From assembly GCA_016213325.1 (NCBI GenBank), contig JACRAY010000013.1, positions 50,080 through 114,079 of the forward strand: DNA of 64,000 nt, read 5' to 3'. Below, piece by piece: positions 15,407 to 26,399 of this stretch (its first letter is position 1; the number at the start of each line of letters is the position of its first letter). The notes beneath the pieces are model-generated. The model was given only the letters and a program-made list of their open reading frames with translations, was not told the DNA's origin and ran no database searches. A program made the position numbers and the translations under genes. The DNA comes from Burkholderiales bacterium (GTDB lineage Bacteria > Pseudomonadota > Gammaproteobacteria > Burkholderiales > Burkholderiaceae_C).

Positions 15407-16210
15407 TCAGAGTCCCAGGTCGTACTCGATCGTCAGCGGCGCGTGATCGCTGAACCGCGACTCCTTGTACACCGCGGTGGCGCGCGCAGTCTGCGCGACC
15501 CCTGCCGTGGCCAGGTGGTAGTCGAGCCGCCACCCCACGTTCTTCGCATACGCCTGCCCGCGGTTGCTCCACCACGTGTAGCACTCCTCGGTGGTTTCGG
15601 GCTGCAGGTGGCGGTAGACGTCGACCAGTCCCGTTTCGGACAGCAGCTTCGTCATCCACGCGCGCTCCTCGGGCAGGAAGCCGCTGTTCTTGCGGTTGCC
15701 GCGCCAGTTCTTCAGGTCCTGCTCCTTGTGCGCGATGTTCACGTCGCCGCACAGGATGAACTCGCGCTGGCTCTTCAGCGCCGCCAGGTACGGGTCGAAC
15801 TCGTCGAGGAAGCGGAACTTGGCCTGCTGCCGGTCTTCGCCCGATGAGCCACTGGGAAAGTAGCAGCTGATGATCGACAGCTTGCGCCGGGGCGTGTCGA
15901 AGCGCAGTTCGACGTAGCGGCCCTCGGCGTCGAACTCCTTCGAGCCGAAGCCCGCCACCACGTCGCTCGGCTCGTGCTTCGTGAACGCCGCGACGCCCGA
16001 GTACCCCTTCTTGTCGGCGAAGTGGAAGTGCCCCTTCAGGCCCGCCATGGCATCGAGCTTGCCATGCACGTCCGGCGCCTGGGCCTTGACCTCCTGCACG
16101 CAAATACAATCGGGCCTGGCCTTCTCCAGCCACGCTTCGACCCCCTTGCTGGCGGCGGATCGGATGCCGTTCAGGTTGAGGCTGGTCAGTTTGAACAAGG
16201 ACTTTCCCAT
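15407..16210 (-). CDS. xthA: Exodeoxyribonuclease III (267 aa)
   Basis: This is an EEP-superfamily AP endonuclease and 3'-5' exonuclease of base excision repair. Visible motifs are [20 protein letters not shown] (metal-binding Glu), the ISCYFPSG segment, [39 protein letters not shown] and the C-terminal SDHAP with the catalytic Asp-His. Its length matches E. coli XthA (268). The ATG at 16210 overlaps the ATG of divergent pyrE in one CATG. A TTG at 16198, giving a start closer to MFKLTSLN, is an alternative. There is no good Shine-Dalgarno before ATG 16210. Confidence 0.93.
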   Translation of the reverse strand: MGKSLFKLTSLNLNGIRSAASKGVEAWLEKARPDCICVQEVKAQAPDVHGKLDAMAGLKGHFHFADKKGYSGVAAFTKHEPSDVVAGFGSKEFDAEGRYVELRFDTPRRKLSIISCYFPSGSSGEDRQQAKFRFLDEFDPYLAALKSQREFILCGDVNIAHKEQDLKNWRGNRKNSGFLPEERAWMTKLLSETGLVDVYRHLQPETTEECYTWWSNRGQAYAKNVGWRLDYHLATAGVAQTARATAVYKESRFSDHAPLTIEYDLGL

Positions 16211-16889
16211 GTCGGCAGATGGCGGCCAGGATGCACTAGCGCAGGAATTCGTGCAGTTCGCGGTGGAAGCCGGGGTGCTGCGCTTCGGCGAGTTCAAGAC
16301 CAAGGCCGGGCGCCTGAGCCCCTACTTCTTCAACGCCGGCCTGTTCGACGACGGGGCCAAACTGGGCCGGCTTGCGCAATTCTATGCAAGGCGCCTCATC
16401 GACTCCGGCATCGGGTTCGACATGCTGTTCGGCCCGGCCTACAAGGGCATCCCGCTGGCGGCGGCCGTCGCCATCGAGCTGGCACGGCTGGGCCGCAACG
16501 TTCCTTACGCCTACAACCGCAAGGAGGCCAAGGACCATGGCGAGGGCGGCACGCTGGTGGGCGCCCCGGTGCGCGGCCGGGTACTGATCGTCGACGACGT
16601 CATGTCGGCAGGCACCGCCGCGCGCGAATCCATCGCCCTGATCCAGGCCGCCGGGGCCACGCCTTACGCCGTGGCGATCGCGCTGGACCGGCAGGAAATG
16701 GCCACCGAGGACGGCCGTGACGTAGCGCACAGTGCTGTGCAATACGTCAGGGATCGCCTCGGGCTTCAGGTTTGCTCGATTGCACGGCTGGCGGATTTGC
16801 TCCAGTATTTGCAGCGGCACGCCGGGGATGAACTCGGTGCCCATTACGACCGGGTGCTCGCCTACCGCGAGCGCTACGGCGTTTCCTGA
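16209..16889 (+). CDS. pyrE: Orotate phosphoribosyltransferase (226 aa)
   Basis: It converts orotate and PRPP to OMP in pyrimidine synthesis. The PRPP-binding loop [13 protein letters not shown] is at about residues 122-134. [18 protein letters not shown] and [22 protein letters not shown] are typical of PyrE, and [17 protein letters not shown] is the flexible catalytic loop. It is slightly longer than E. coli PyrE (213). AAGGA 8 bp before ATG 16209 supports this start, although that site lies inside the xthA coding sequence. The two genes diverge with no gap at all. Confidence 0.93.
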   Translation: MSADGGQDALAQEFVQFAVEAGVLRFGEFKTKAGRLSPYFFNAGLFDDGAKLGRLAQFYARRLIDSGIGFDMLFGPAYKGIPLAAAVAIELARLGRNVPYAYNRKEAKDHGEGGTLVGAPVRGRVLIVDDVMSAGTAARESIALIQAAGATPYAVAIALDRQEMATEDGRDVAHSAVQYVRDRLGLQVCSIARLADLLQYLQRHAGDELGAHYDRVLAYRERYGVS

Positions 16890-16897
16890 AAGGCTGG

Positions 16898-17575
16898 ATG
16901 TCCGTGACCAGGCTGCCCATCGCCGTCGCAGGTCTGCTTGCCGCGGCCATGGCGGGCGGAGCCTGGGCGCAGGCCAGCATCTACACCTGCGTGGATGCCA
17001 AGGGCCGCCGCCTCACGTCGGACCGGCCCATCATCGACTGCCTCGACCGCGAGCAGCAGGAGCTCACTGCCACCGGCACCGTCAAGCGCGTGCTCAAGCC
17101 CTCGATGACGGCCGAGGAAGCCGCCGCCGACGAGGAGCGCCAGCGCAAGGCCAACGAGGAGAGGATGCGCGCCGCCGAAGAGAAGAAGCGGGCGCGGGCG
17201 CTGCTGTCACGCTACCCCGACCGCGCGGCCCATGACCGCGAAAGGGCCCAGCAGCTGGCGCAGGTGGACGTGGTGATCAATTCGTCGCACAAGCGCACCG
17301 AGGAGCTGGAAGCCGAGCGCAGGAAGCTGCTGGTCGAAGCCGAGTTCTTCAAGGACGACAAGTCCAAGATACCGCCGGCGCTGAAACGCCAGCTGGAGCA
17401 GAACGAGCAGGCGGCCGCCGCGCAGAAGCGCTTCATCGACAACCAGTCCGGCGAGAAGCAGCGCATCAATGCCCGCTTCGACGACGAACTGGTGAAGCTG
17501 CGCGTGATCTGGGCCGACGTGGCCAAAGCCGCCGGCAGCAAGGCCGCCGCGGCTTCGGCGCCGGCCCCGCGCTAG
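16898..17575 (+). CDS. Exported DUF4124-type protein with charged coiled coil (225 aa)
   Basis: The N-terminal 25 residues are a signal peptide ([21 protein letters not shown]). Residues 27-55 ([30 protein letters not shown]) are the DUF4124 pattern, a small periplasmic beta motif with two cysteines. Residues 70-205 are highly charged ([28 protein letters not shown] and similar) and predicted helical or coiled coil, ending in an Ala-rich tail. It begins 8 bp after pyrE and is probably co-transcribed with it. The function is unknown. Its TAG stop shares a CTAG with the stop of convergent gatB. Confidence 0.75.
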   Translation: MSVTRLPIAVAGLLAAAMAGGAWAQASIYTCVDAKGRRLTSDRPIIDCLDREQQELTATGTVKRVLKPSMTAEEAAADEERQRKANEERMRAAEEKKRARALLSRYPDRAAHDRERAQQLAQVDVVINSSHKRTEELEAERRKLLVEAEFFKDDKSKIPPALKRQLEQNEQAAAAQKRFIDNQSGEKQRINARFDDELVKLRVIWADVAKAAGSKAAAASAPAPR

Positions 17576-19017
17576 CCGATCTTCCGGCGCAGGATTTCGC
17601 CCACCTGCTGCGGGTTGGCCTTGCCCTTGCTCGCCTTCATCACCTGGCCCACCAGCGCGTTGAACGCCTTGTCCTTGCCGGCGCGCACCTGCTCGACGTT
17701 GGCGGCATTGGCAGCCAGCACGTCGTCGACGATCTTCTCCAGCTCGCCGGAGTCGGACATCTGCTTCAGGCCCCTGGCTTCGATGACGGCGTCGACGCTG
17801 TTGCCTTCGCCGCTCCACAGCACATCGAACACCTGCCTGGCAGCGTTGTTGGAGATGGTGCCGTCCTGGATGCGGCCCACCAGCGCCGCCAGCGTTGCCG
17901 GCGCCACCGGCGCCTGCTCGATGCCGATCTCCTGGGCGTTGAGGCGCCGCGACACCTCGCCCATGATCCAGTTGCTGGCGAGCTTGGCTTGCCCGCTCGC
18001 CTTGGCCGCTGCTTCGAAGTACGCGGCCATCGCCTTCGTCTGCGTGAGCGTGGTCGCGTCGTACTCCGGCAGGCCGTAGTCGCTGACGAAGCGCGCGGCC
18101 ATCACCCGCGGCAGCTCGGGCATCTGCGAGCGCACCTCGTCCACCCACTCGCTCGCCACCACCAGCGGCGGCAGGTCGGGGTCGGGGAAGTAGCGGTAGT
18201 CGGCGGCGTCTTCTTTCTCGCGCATGCTGCGCGTCTCGCCGGTGTCGGGGTCGAACAGCACCGTGGCCTGCACGATCGGGTGGCCGTCCTCGAGCTGCCC
18301 GATCTGCCAGCGCACCTCGTAGTCGATGGCTTCCTTCATGAACTTGAAGGAGTTCAGGTTCTTGATCTCGCGCCGCGTGCCGAGCGGTGCGCCCGGCTTG
18401 CGCACCGACACGTTGGCGTCGCAGCGGAAACTGCCTTCCTGCATGTTGCCGTCGCAGATGCCGATCCAGGTGACGATCTTGTGCAGCTCCTTCGCATACG
18501 CCACCGCCTCGTCGGACGAGCGCATGTCGGGCTCGGTCACGATCTCCAGCAGCGGCGTGCCGGCGCGGTTCAGGTCGATGCCCGACTGTCCCACGAAGTC
18601 CTCGTGCAGCGACTTGCCCGCATCTTCCTCGAGGTGCGCGCGCACCAGCCGCACCGTCTTCTTCCCGTCGCCCAGGAAGAAGCCCACCTCGCCGCCCTGC
18701 ACCACCGGTATCTCGTACTGGCTGATCTGGTAGCCCTTGGGCAGGTCGGGGTAGAAGTAGTTCTTGCGCGCGAAGACCGAGCGCGGCGCGATGTGCGCGC
18801 CGACGGCCAGCCCGAAGCGGATGGCGCGCTCGACCGCGCCCCGGTTCATCACCGGCAGCGTGCCCGGCAGCGCCAGGTCGACGGGCGAAGCCTGCGTATT
18901 GGGCTCGGCGCCGAACGCCGTGGGCGACCGGCTGAAGATCTTGCTGGCGGTGGCCAGCTGGGCGTGCGTTTCGAAGCCGATGACGACCTCGTAGCCGTGG
19001 ATCAACTTTTGCGTCAT
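17572..19017 (-). CDS. gatB: Aspartyl/glutamyl-tRNA(Asn/Gln) amidotransferase subunit B (481 aa)
   Basis: GatB binds mischarged tRNA and, with GatA and GatC, converts Asp-tRNA(Asn) or Glu-tRNA(Gln) to the amide. It has the GatB signature [25 protein letters not shown], the metal/kinase-active-site region [35 protein letters not shown], and a C-terminal YqeY/GatB tail domain (from about residue 335). It is translated after gatA, with 1 bp between them. Length matches the family (about 480). Betaproteobacteria commonly use this indirect route. Confidence 0.95.
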   Translation of the reverse strand: MTQKLIHGYEVVIGFETHAQLATASKIFSRSPTAFGAEPNTQASPVDLALPGTLPVMNRGAVERAIRFGLAVGAHIAPRSVFARKNYFYPDLPKGYQISQYEIPVVQGGEVGFFLGDGKKTVRLVRAHLEEDAGKSLHEDFVGQSGIDLNRAGTPLLEIVTEPDMRSSDEAVAYAKELHKIVTWIGICDGNMQEGSFRCDANVSVRKPGAPLGTRREIKNLNSFKFMKEAIDYEVRWQIGQLEDGHPIVQATVLFDPDTGETRSMREKEDAADYRYFPDPDLPPLVVASEWVDEVRSQMPELPRVMAARFVSDYGLPEYDATTLTQTKAMAAYFEAAAKASGQAKLASNWIMGEVSRRLNAQEIGIEQAPVAPATLAALVGRIQDGTISNNAARQVFDVLWSGEGNSVDAVIEARGLKQMSDSGELEKIVDDVLAANAANVEQVRAGKDKAFNALVGQVMKASKGKANPQQVGEILRRKIG

Positions 19018-19018
19018 C

Positions 19019-20479
19019 TCAGAAGCCCTCCGGCGTGCGGAGGTGGAAGTCGGTGGCCTGCTGGAAGCGGTGTGCCGCGTTCAGCAGCGTGCCCTCAGCG
19101 AAGTAGTTGCCCAGCAGCTGCAGGCCCACCGGCATGCCGCCTTCGCCGAAGCCGCAGGGCACGCTCATGCCGGGCAGGCCGGCCAGCGAGCCGGGCAGCG
19201 TGAAGATGTCGGCCAGGTAGTCGGCCAGCGGGTCGTTGCCGTGGTCGCCGAGATGCCATGCGACGGTGGGCGCCACCGGCCCGGCGATCAGGTCGCAGTC
19301 CTTGAAGGCGCGCTGGAAGTCGTCGGCGATCATGCGCCGGATCTTCTGCGCCTGCAGGTAGTACGCGTCGTAGTAGCCGTGCGAAAGCACGTAGGTGCCG
19401 ATCATGATGCGGCGCTTCACCTCGTCGCCGAAGCCTTCGGCGCGCGTCTTCTTGTACATGTCCAGCAGGTCGGCGTACTGCTTCGCGCGGTGCCCGAACT
19501 TCACGCCGTCGAAGCGCGACAGGTTGGAGCTGGCTTCCGCCGGCGCGATGATGTAGTACACGGGGATGGCGAGCTCGGTGCGCGGCAGCGACACCTCGAC
19601 CAGCTTCGCGCCGAGCTTCTGGTACTCCTTCAGCGCGGCATCGATGGCAGCGCGCACGTCGGCCGCGAGGCCTTCGCCGAAGAACTCCCGGGGGATGCCG
19701 ATGCGCAGGCCGTCGATGGAGCCGCCCAGCGACTGCGTGAAGTCTTCGGCCGGCCGGTCGAGCGACGTGGAGTCGCGGTCGGGGTCGGGCCCGCACATGG
19801 CCGACAGCAGCAAGGCACAGTCTTCGGCGCTGCGCGCCATCGGCCCGGCCTGGTCGAGCGACGAAGCGAACGCGATCATCCCGTAGCGCGAGGCGCGCCC
19901 GTAGGTCGGCTTGATGCCGGTGATGCCGCAAAACGATGCGGGCTGGCGGATCGAGCCGCCGGTGTCGGTGCCGGTGGCAGCGGGTGCCAGGCGCGCGGCC
20001 ACTGCCACCGCGCTGCCGCCCGAGGAGCCGCCCGGGATGCGCGACGTGTCCCAGGGGTTCTTCGCCGGCTGGAAAGCCGAGTTCTCGTTCGACGAACCCA
20101 TCGCGAATTCGTCGCAGTTCAGCTTGCCGAGCGTGACCACGCCGGCGCCCGCGAGCCTGGCCACCACCGTCGCATCGAACGGCGAGCGGTAGCCTTCGAG
20201 CATCTTCGAGCCGGCGGTGCTCGGGAAGTCCTTGGTGACGAAGATGTCCTTGTGGGCCATGGGTACGCCGAGCAGCGGCGCGGTGTCGCCCCGCGCGATG
20301 CGGGCGTCGGCTTCGCGCGCCTGCGCCAGCGTGACCGCCTCGTCGGTCGCGAGGAAAGCGCCCAGCTCCGCATGCTGTTTCGCGCGCGCCATGAAGTGCC
20401 GCGCCGCTTCCTCGGCCGACACCTCTTTCGAGCGCAGCTGCGCCGCCAGCTGCGTGACCGTCAGTTCGTGCAGGCTCAT
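19019..20479 (-). CDS. gatA: Aspartyl/glutamyl-tRNA(Asn/Gln) amidotransferase subunit A (486 aa)
   Basis: This is an amidase-signature enzyme that releases ammonia from glutamine for the GatCAB reaction. The catalytic triad is visible: Lys77 (PMAHKDIF), the cis-Ser in [14 protein letters not shown] (Ser152) and the nucleophile Ser176 in [11 protein letters not shown]. Length and the C-terminal [17 protein letters not shown] and [10 protein letters not shown] segments fit GatA. Its ATG overlaps the gatC stop (ATGA), so the subunits are translationally coupled in the order C-A-B. Confidence 0.96.
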   Translation of the reverse strand: MSLHELTVTQLAAQLRSKEVSAEEAARHFMARAKQHAELGAFLATDEAVTLAQAREADARIARGDTAPLLGVPMAHKDIFVTKDFPSTAGSKMLEGYRSPFDATVVARLAGAGVVTLGKLNCDEFAMGSSNENSAFQPAKNPWDTSRIPGGSSGGSAVAVAARLAPAATGTDTGGSIRQPASFCGITGIKPTYGRASRYGMIAFASSLDQAGPMARSAEDCALLLSAMCGPDPDRDSTSLDRPAEDFTQSLGGSIDGLRIGIPREFFGEGLAADVRAAIDAALKEYQKLGAKLVEVSLPRTELAIPVYYIIAPAEASSNLSRFDGVKFGHRAKQYADLLDMYKKTRAEGFGDEVKRRIMIGTYVLSHGYYDAYYLQAQKIRRMIADDFQRAFKDCDLIAGPVAPTVAWHLGDHGNDPLADYLADIFTLPGSLAGLPGMSVPCGFGEGGMPVGLQLLGNYFAEGTLLNAAHRFQQATDFHLRTPEGF

Positions 20480-20775
20480 TCGATGACTTTCGGCACGAGG
20501 AACAGGCCGCGCTCCACCGCGGGGGCGCTGCGCTGGTTGGCTTCGCGCTGGTCCGGCTCGCTGGCCACGTCTTCGCGCAGGCGCAGCTGCACGTCCATCA
20601 TGGCCGCTACCGGATGCGGCAGGGGTTCCACGCCCGTGGTATCCACGGACCGCATGCGCTCCACGATGTCGAAGAAGCCGTTGATCTGGGCGAGCATGCG
20701 CTCGCCCTCTTCGGTCCGCAGTTCGAGCCGGGCCAGGTGGGCGATGCGGGCGATGTCTTGGGAGGTCAGGGACAT
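20476..20775 (-). CDS. gatC: Aspartyl/glutamyl-tRNA(Asn/Gln) amidotransferase subunit C (99 aa)
   Basis: This small helical GatCAB subunit wraps around GatA and GatB. It starts [19 protein letters not shown] and contains the family's [22 protein letters not shown] stretch and the [21 protein letters not shown] tail. It is the first gene of gatCAB and diverges from mreB, with 128 bp between them. Confidence 0.94.
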   Translation of the reverse strand: MSLTSQDIARIAHLARLELRTEEGERMLAQINGFFDIVERMRSVDTTGVEPLPHPVAAMMDVQLRLREDVASEPDQREANQRSAPAVERGLFLVPKVIE

Positions 20776-20833
20776 GATGTGTAAAAGAGAACTTCGGTCC
20801 CTGCCGGGAGCGGTTCTACACAGGGGGATACGG

Positions 20834-21947
<1,114 letters not shown>

Positions 21948-21972
21948 GCCTCGCCGGGCGCCACCTCGGGGG

Positions 21973-21978
21973 CACAAT
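21973..21978 (+). promoter_or_regulatory. Candidate internal -10 box before mreC
   Basis: CACAAT lies 6 nt before the mreC ATG in the 37-bp mreB-mreC gap. It could provide an internal promoter. Confidence 0.35.
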
Positions 21979-21984
21979 CCGTCC

Positions 21985-22902
21985 ATGCCGTTAGGCACCC
22001 TCGACCGCACACCGCCGCCCTTCTTCAAGCAGGGCCCCTCGTCGCTGTCCAAGCTGATGGTGTTCAGCGCACTCGCGCTGTTCCTGATGGTGGCCGACGC
22101 GCGGTTCCGCATCACGCAGCCGCTGCGCGCGGCCGTCGCCACCGTGCTCTACCCGGTCCAGTGGCTGGCCCTGCGCCCGGTGCTGGGCGTGCGCATGGCC
22201 GGCGAGTACGTCGAGTCGCTCACGGCCGCGCAGGCGCGCGAGCAGGCCGTGCGCAAACAACTGGCCGAACAGTCGCTGCGCGCCAACCAGACCGAGCAGC
22301 TGGCGCTGGAAAACCAGCAGCTGCGCAAGATGCTGGCGCTGCGCGAACGCCTCACCACCCCGGCGCAGGCGGCCGAAGTGCTGTACGAAGCAGCCGACCC
22401 CTACACCCGCAAGGTCATCATCGACAAGGGCCTCGCGCACGGCATCGAGGCCGGCTCGCCCGTGATCGACGACTCCGGCGTGCTCGGGCAGGTCACGCGC
22501 GTGCACCCGCTCATCAGTGAAGTGACGCTGGTGACCGACCGCGACCAGGCCGTGCCGGTGCTCAACACCCGCACCGGCGTGCGCGGCATCGCCTACGGCG
22601 ACGCTTCCAGCGGCGGGCTGGAACTGCGCTACATGGCCGCCAACGCCGACGTGCAGGCCGGCGACCTGCTCACCACCAGCGGGGTGGACGGCGTCTACCC
22701 GGCCGGCCTGCCGGTGGCCAAGGTCGAGCGGGTGGAGAAGCGCCCCGACTCGGCCTTCGCCCGCATCGTCTGCAAGCCGCAGGGGCTGGCCGAAGGCGCG
22801 CGGCACGTCATGGTGGTGCGGCCGGTTTCGGCGCAGATGCCGCCGCGGCCGGCGCCCGAAGACCCGCCGGCCGCGGTGAAGAAGGGGGGGCTGCGCAAAT
22901 GA
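21985..22902 (+). CDS. mreC: Rod shape-determining protein MreC (305 aa)
   Basis: This bitopic inner-membrane protein has a transmembrane helix at about residues 22-42 (KLMVFSALALFLMVADAR), then a periplasmic coiled coil (residues 70-115, ending QLALENQQLRKMLALRERL) and the MreC beta domains, including VIIDKGLAHGIEAGSPVIDDSGVLGQV and GDLLTTSGVDGVYPAGLPVAKV. It links MreB and the elongasome to PBP2. The tail is rich in Pro and Lys. The stop overlaps the mreD start (ATGA). Confidence 0.95.
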   Translation: MPLGTLDRTPPPFFKQGPSSLSKLMVFSALALFLMVADARFRITQPLRAAVATVLYPVQWLALRPVLGVRMAGEYVESLTAAQAREQAVRKQLAEQSLRANQTEQLALENQQLRKMLALRERLTTPAQAAEVLYEAADPYTRKVIIDKGLAHGIEAGSPVIDDSGVLGQVTRVHPLISEVTLVTDRDQAVPVLNTRTGVRGIAYGDASSGGLELRYMAANADVQAGDLLTTSGVDGVYPAGLPVAKVERVEKRPDSAFARIVCKPQGLAEGARHVMVVRPVSAQMPPRPAPEDPPAAVKKGGLRK

Positions 22903-23417
22903 TCATGCGCCCCGGCCAGCCGCTGCTGCTGCCCGCCAACCCCTTGTTCATCTGGGCCAGCCTGCTGGGCGCGCTGCTCATCAACATGCTGCCGGTCGGG
23001 CGCAACCCGTGGCAGCCCGACGTGCTGGCGCTGGTGCTGGTGTTCTGGAGCGTGCACCAGCCGCTGCGCATCGGCATCGGCGCCGCTTTCGTCTTCGGGC
23101 TGGCGATGGACGTGCACCAGGCCGCCCTGCTCGGGCAGCACGCGCTGTCGTACACGGCGCTCACCTATTTCGCGATCACCATCCACCGGCGCCTGTTGTG
23201 GTTCACCGTGCCGTCGCAGGCGGTGCAGGTGCTGCCGCTGTTCGTGGCGGCGCATGCCATCGAGCTGGCGATCCGCATGCTCGCCGGGGGCATCTTCCCG
23301 GGCACTTCGCTCCTGCTGGCCCCGCTGTTCGAGGCGGCGCTGTGGCCGGTGGTTACGGTTGTCCTGCTGGCACCCCAACGCAGGGCCCCGGATCCGGACG
23401 AAAATAGGCCGCTGTGA
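22899..23417 (+). CDS. mreD: Rod shape-determining protein MreD (172 aa)
   Basis: This integral membrane protein has five or six hydrophobic segments. LLINMLPVGRNPWQPDVLALVLVFWSVHQP and IGIGAAFVFGLAMDVHQAALLGQHALSYT are typical of MreD. It works with MreC at the rod complex. It overlaps mreC by ATGA at its start and mrdA by GTGA at its end, so all three are coupled. Confidence 0.93.
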   Translation: MIMRPGQPLLLPANPLFIWASLLGALLINMLPVGRNPWQPDVLALVLVFWSVHQPLRIGIGAAFVFGLAMDVHQAALLGQHALSYTALTYFAITIHRRLLWFTVPSQAVQVLPLFVAAHAIELAIRMLAGGIFPGTSLLLAPLFEAALWPVVTVVLLAPQRRAPDPDENRPL

Positions 23418-25465
23418 CCGAACTGCGCAACGTCGAAGCCGACCTGTCGCGATTCCGCGCGCGGGTGCTGGTGGCGAGCCTGGCAGTCCTCATCTGCTTC
23501 CTGCTTCTGGCCGCGCGCCTCGTGTGGCTGCAGGTTTTCAAGCACGAGGAATACGACGAGCAGGCCGAGACCAACCGCACGGCCATCGTGCCCATCGTGC
23601 CCAACCGCGGGCTGGTGCTGGACCGCAACGGCATCGTGCTGGCCACCAACTATTCGGCGTACACGCTCGAGATCACGCCTTCACGCGTGGCGGTGCCGCT
23701 GGACAAGGTGATCGACGAGCTGTCGGACGTGATCGAGATCCAGCCGCGCGACCGCCGCCGCTTCAAGAAGCTGCTGGAGGAAAGCAAGAGCATCGACTCG
23801 CTGCCGCTGCGCACCAAGCTCACCGACGAAGAGGTCGCCAAGTTCGCGGTGCAGCGCTTCCGCTTCCCAGGCGTGGACATCAAGGCCCGGCTGTTCCGCA
23901 ACTACCCGTGGGGCGAACTCGCGAGCCACGCCATCGGCTACATCGGCCGCATCAACCAGGCCGAAAAGCAGCAGATGCAGGAATGGGCCGAGGAGGAGCA
24001 GGCGAACTACCGCGGCACGGAGTACATCGGCAAGCTCGGCGTGGAACAGAGCTACGAAAAGCAGCTGCACGGCATCACCGGCGTCGAGCAGGTCGAGACG
24101 TCGGCCGGCGGCCGCGCGGTGCGCAAGCTCAGCAGCAGCCCCGCAACGCCGGGCAACGGCGTCGTGCTGTCCATCGACATCAAGCTGCAGCGCCTGGTCG
24201 AGGACATGTACGGCGACCGGCGCGGCGCGCTGGTTGCGCTGGACCCGAAGACCGGCGAGGTGCTGGCGTTCGTGAGCAAGCCGACCTTCGACCCCAACCT
24301 GTTCGTCGACGGCATCGACCCGGAGAACTGGCAGGCGCTCAACGAGTCGATCGAGAAGCCGCTGCTCAACCGCGCGCTGCGCGGCACCTACCCGGTGGGC
24401 TCCACCTACAAGCCCTTCATGGCGCTGGGCGCGCTGACCACCGGCAAGCGCTCGCCCACGCAGATCATCTTCGATGGCGGCTCATGGGCGTTCGGCGGCC
24501 ACGTGTTCCGCAGCCACGGCGACCACGGGCTGGGCCCGGTGGACATGCATGCGAGCATCGTGAAGTCGAGCAACGTGTACTACTACTCGCTCGCCAACGA
24601 GATGGGCGTGGACCTGATCCACGACTTCATGAAGCCGCTGGGCTTCGGCCAGCTGACCGGCATCGACATCTACGGCGAGGTGCGCGGCGTGCTGCCGTCG
24701 CAGGAGTGGAAGCGCAACTACTACCGGCGTCCCGAGCAGAAGAAGTGGTATGCCGGCGAAACCATTTCGCTGGGCATCGGCCAGGGCTACAACTCGTTCA
24801 CCATGCTGCAGGTGGCGCACGCGCTGGCCGCGGTGGCCAACGGCGGCATCAAGCACAAGCCGCACCTCGTGATCGCCACCGAGGACGCCATGACCAAGCA
24901 GCGCACCACCATCCCGAAAGCCGAACCGGTGGACCTGGGCTACAAGCCCGAGCACATCGCCGTGATCCGCAAGGCGATGGTGGGCGTGACGCAGTCCGGC
25001 ACGTCGACCCGCATCTTCCAGGGCGCGCCCTACCTGTCGGGCGGCAAGACCGGCACGGCGCAGGCCATCGGCATCGCACAGGGCGCCAAGTACAGCGCGT
25101 CCAAGCTGGAAGAGCACCAGCGCGACCATTCGCTGTACATCGCGTTCGCGCCCGCCGACGAACCGAAGATCGCGCTGGCCGTGATCGTGGAGAACGCCGG
25201 CTTCGGCGCCACCAGCGCAGCACCCATCGCGCGGCGCGTGTTCGACTACTGGCTGGCGAACCAGTACCCGAGCGAGGAAGACCTGCTGGCCGTGCGCAAG
25301 GGGCAGGCTGCCAACCCCATCGGCAAGTCGCGCGTGGCCTCCGAAGTGGCGTGGCCGCCGCCGGTACCGGGCGCGGCGGCCAGCCCGGCGTCAGCGCCGG
25401 CCTCGGCCGCGCAGCAGGCCGCAGTGCCCAGCGACACCGTCAAGCGGGTCGCGGCGCAGCGCTGA
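23414..25465 (+). CDS. mrdA: Penicillin-binding protein 2, elongation-specific transpeptidase (683 aa)
   Basis: The start is GTG, coupled to mreD. A membrane anchor lies at residues 18-40, then the pedestal domain with NRGLVLDRNGIVLATN. The transpeptidase domain has all three penicilloyl-serine motifs: S330-T-Y-K333, S385-S-N387 and K545-T-G547. PBP2 cross-links new lateral wall peptidoglycan in the periplasm. The last 60 residues are an Ala/Pro-rich tail, so the protein is longer than E. coli PBP2 (633). The gene normally followed by rodA ends here tail to tail, overlapping the YheT gene by 26 bp. Confidence 0.96.
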   Translation: MTELRNVEADLSRFRARVLVASLAVLICFLLLAARLVWLQVFKHEEYDEQAETNRTAIVPIVPNRGLVLDRNGIVLATNYSAYTLEITPSRVAVPLDKVIDELSDVIEIQPRDRRRFKKLLEESKSIDSLPLRTKLTDEEVAKFAVQRFRFPGVDIKARLFRNYPWGELASHAIGYIGRINQAEKQQMQEWAEEEQANYRGTEYIGKLGVEQSYEKQLHGITGVEQVETSAGGRAVRKLSSSPATPGNGVVLSIDIKLQRLVEDMYGDRRGALVALDPKTGEVLAFVSKPTFDPNLFVDGIDPENWQALNESIEKPLLNRALRGTYPVGSTYKPFMALGALTTGKRSPTQIIFDGGSWAFGGHVFRSHGDHGLGPVDMHASIVKSSNVYYYSLANEMGVDLIHDFMKPLGFGQLTGIDIYGEVRGVLPSQEWKRNYYRRPEQKKWYAGETISLGIGQGYNSFTMLQVAHALAAVANGGIKHKPHLVIATEDAMTKQRTTIPKAEPVDLGYKPEHIAVIRKAMVGVTQSGTSTRIFQGAPYLSGGKTGTAQAIGIAQGAKYSASKLEEHQRDHSLYIAFAPADEPKIALAVIVENAGFGATSAAPIARRVFDYWLANQYPSEEDLLAVRKGQAANPIGKSRVASEVAWPPPVPGAAASPASAPASAAQQAAVPSDTVKRVAAQR

Positions 25466-26399
25466 CCAGCCAGTCGAGCACGGCCTTCGGCATCGAGCCG
25501 TTGGACGGGAAACCGACATGGCCGCCATGCTCCGGCTGCCACAGCGTCACGTGTTCACTCACCTCATGCTGCTGCGGCAGGCGGTCCGCCGGCAGGAACG
25601 GGTCGTTGCGCGCATTCAGCACCAGCGTGGGCACGCGCACGCGGTCCAGGTGCGGCTTGGCCGAGGCCCGCGCGTAGTAGTCGTCCACGCCCGCAAAACC
25701 GTGCAGCGGCGCCGTGAACGTGTCGTCGAATTCGTAGAGGTCGCGCGCCGTTTCCAGCCGGACGCGGTCGAACAGGCCCGGGTGCTGCGCCAACTTGGCC
25801 AGCGCCTTCGGCTTCATCGTGCGCAGGAACTCCCGGGTGTACACGGAGAAGTTGAAGCCGTGCCTGAGCGACTCGCCGGCGGCGGCCAGGTCGACCGGCG
25901 CCGACACGGCCGCCACGCCGTCCACGACCGCGCGGGCGCTTTCGCCGGCCTCACCGGCCCAGCGCAGCAGCGCATTGCCGCCCAGCGACACGCCGGCCAC
26001 CAGCAGCCGGCCGCGGTGCTGCGCACGCAGCCGCTTCAGGATCCAGTCGATTTCCTGGTAGTCGCCCGAGTGGTAGGTGCGCTGCGAGCGGTTCAGCACG
26101 CCGCCGCAACTGCGGAAGTGCGGCATGACGAAAGCGAAGCCGCGCTCGCGGGCCTGCGTGGCGAACGCCTTGGCATAGTGGCTGTCCGACGCGCCTTCGA
26201 GTCCGTGGAACAGCACGAACAGGGTCTGCTCACCGCCCGATGCGAGCCAGTCGAGCACGAGGAAATCGTCGTTGCCGGGTGTCTGCCAGGTCTCGCGGCG
26301 GTACTTCGGCAGCGGATGGAACCAGCGGCCGAGCAGCGTTGGCACGATGGTCTGGGCATGCCCGCCGGGCAGCCACCACGGCGCCCGGTAATCCTTCAA
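25440..26399 (-). CDS. YheT-family alpha/beta hydrolase (319 aa)
   Basis: YAPWWLPGGHAQTI-type opening, LFHGLEGASDSHYAKAFA, the nucleophile elbow GVSLGG (Ser near 144), LNARNDPFLP (Asp) and EHGGHVGF (His) identify the YheT/ABHD1-3 hydrolase family. Substrates are unknown; eukaryotic relatives act on phospholipids or esters. The start is a TTG at 26399 that overlaps the stop of the upstream gene (TTGA). No in-frame ATG lies near, and the N-terminal family motif begins within a few residues. It is the last gene of a three-gene minus-strand set and overlaps mrdA at the 3' end. Confidence 0.85.
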   Translation of the reverse strand: MKDYRAPWWLPGGHAQTIVPTLLGRWFHPLPKYRRETWQTPGNDDFLVLDWLASGGEQTLFVLFHGLEGASDSHYAKAFATQARERGFAFVMPHFRSCGGVLNRSQRTYHSGDYQEIDWILKRLRAQHRGRLLVAGVSLGGNALLRWAGEAGESARAVVDGVAAVSAPVDLAAAGESLRHGFNFSVYTREFLRTMKPKALAKLAQHPGLFDRVRLETARDLYEFDDTFTAPLHGFAGVDDYYARASAKPHLDRVRVPTLVLNARNDPFLPADRLPQQHEVSEHVTLWQPEHGGHVGFPSNGSMPKAVLDWLVSAAPRPA

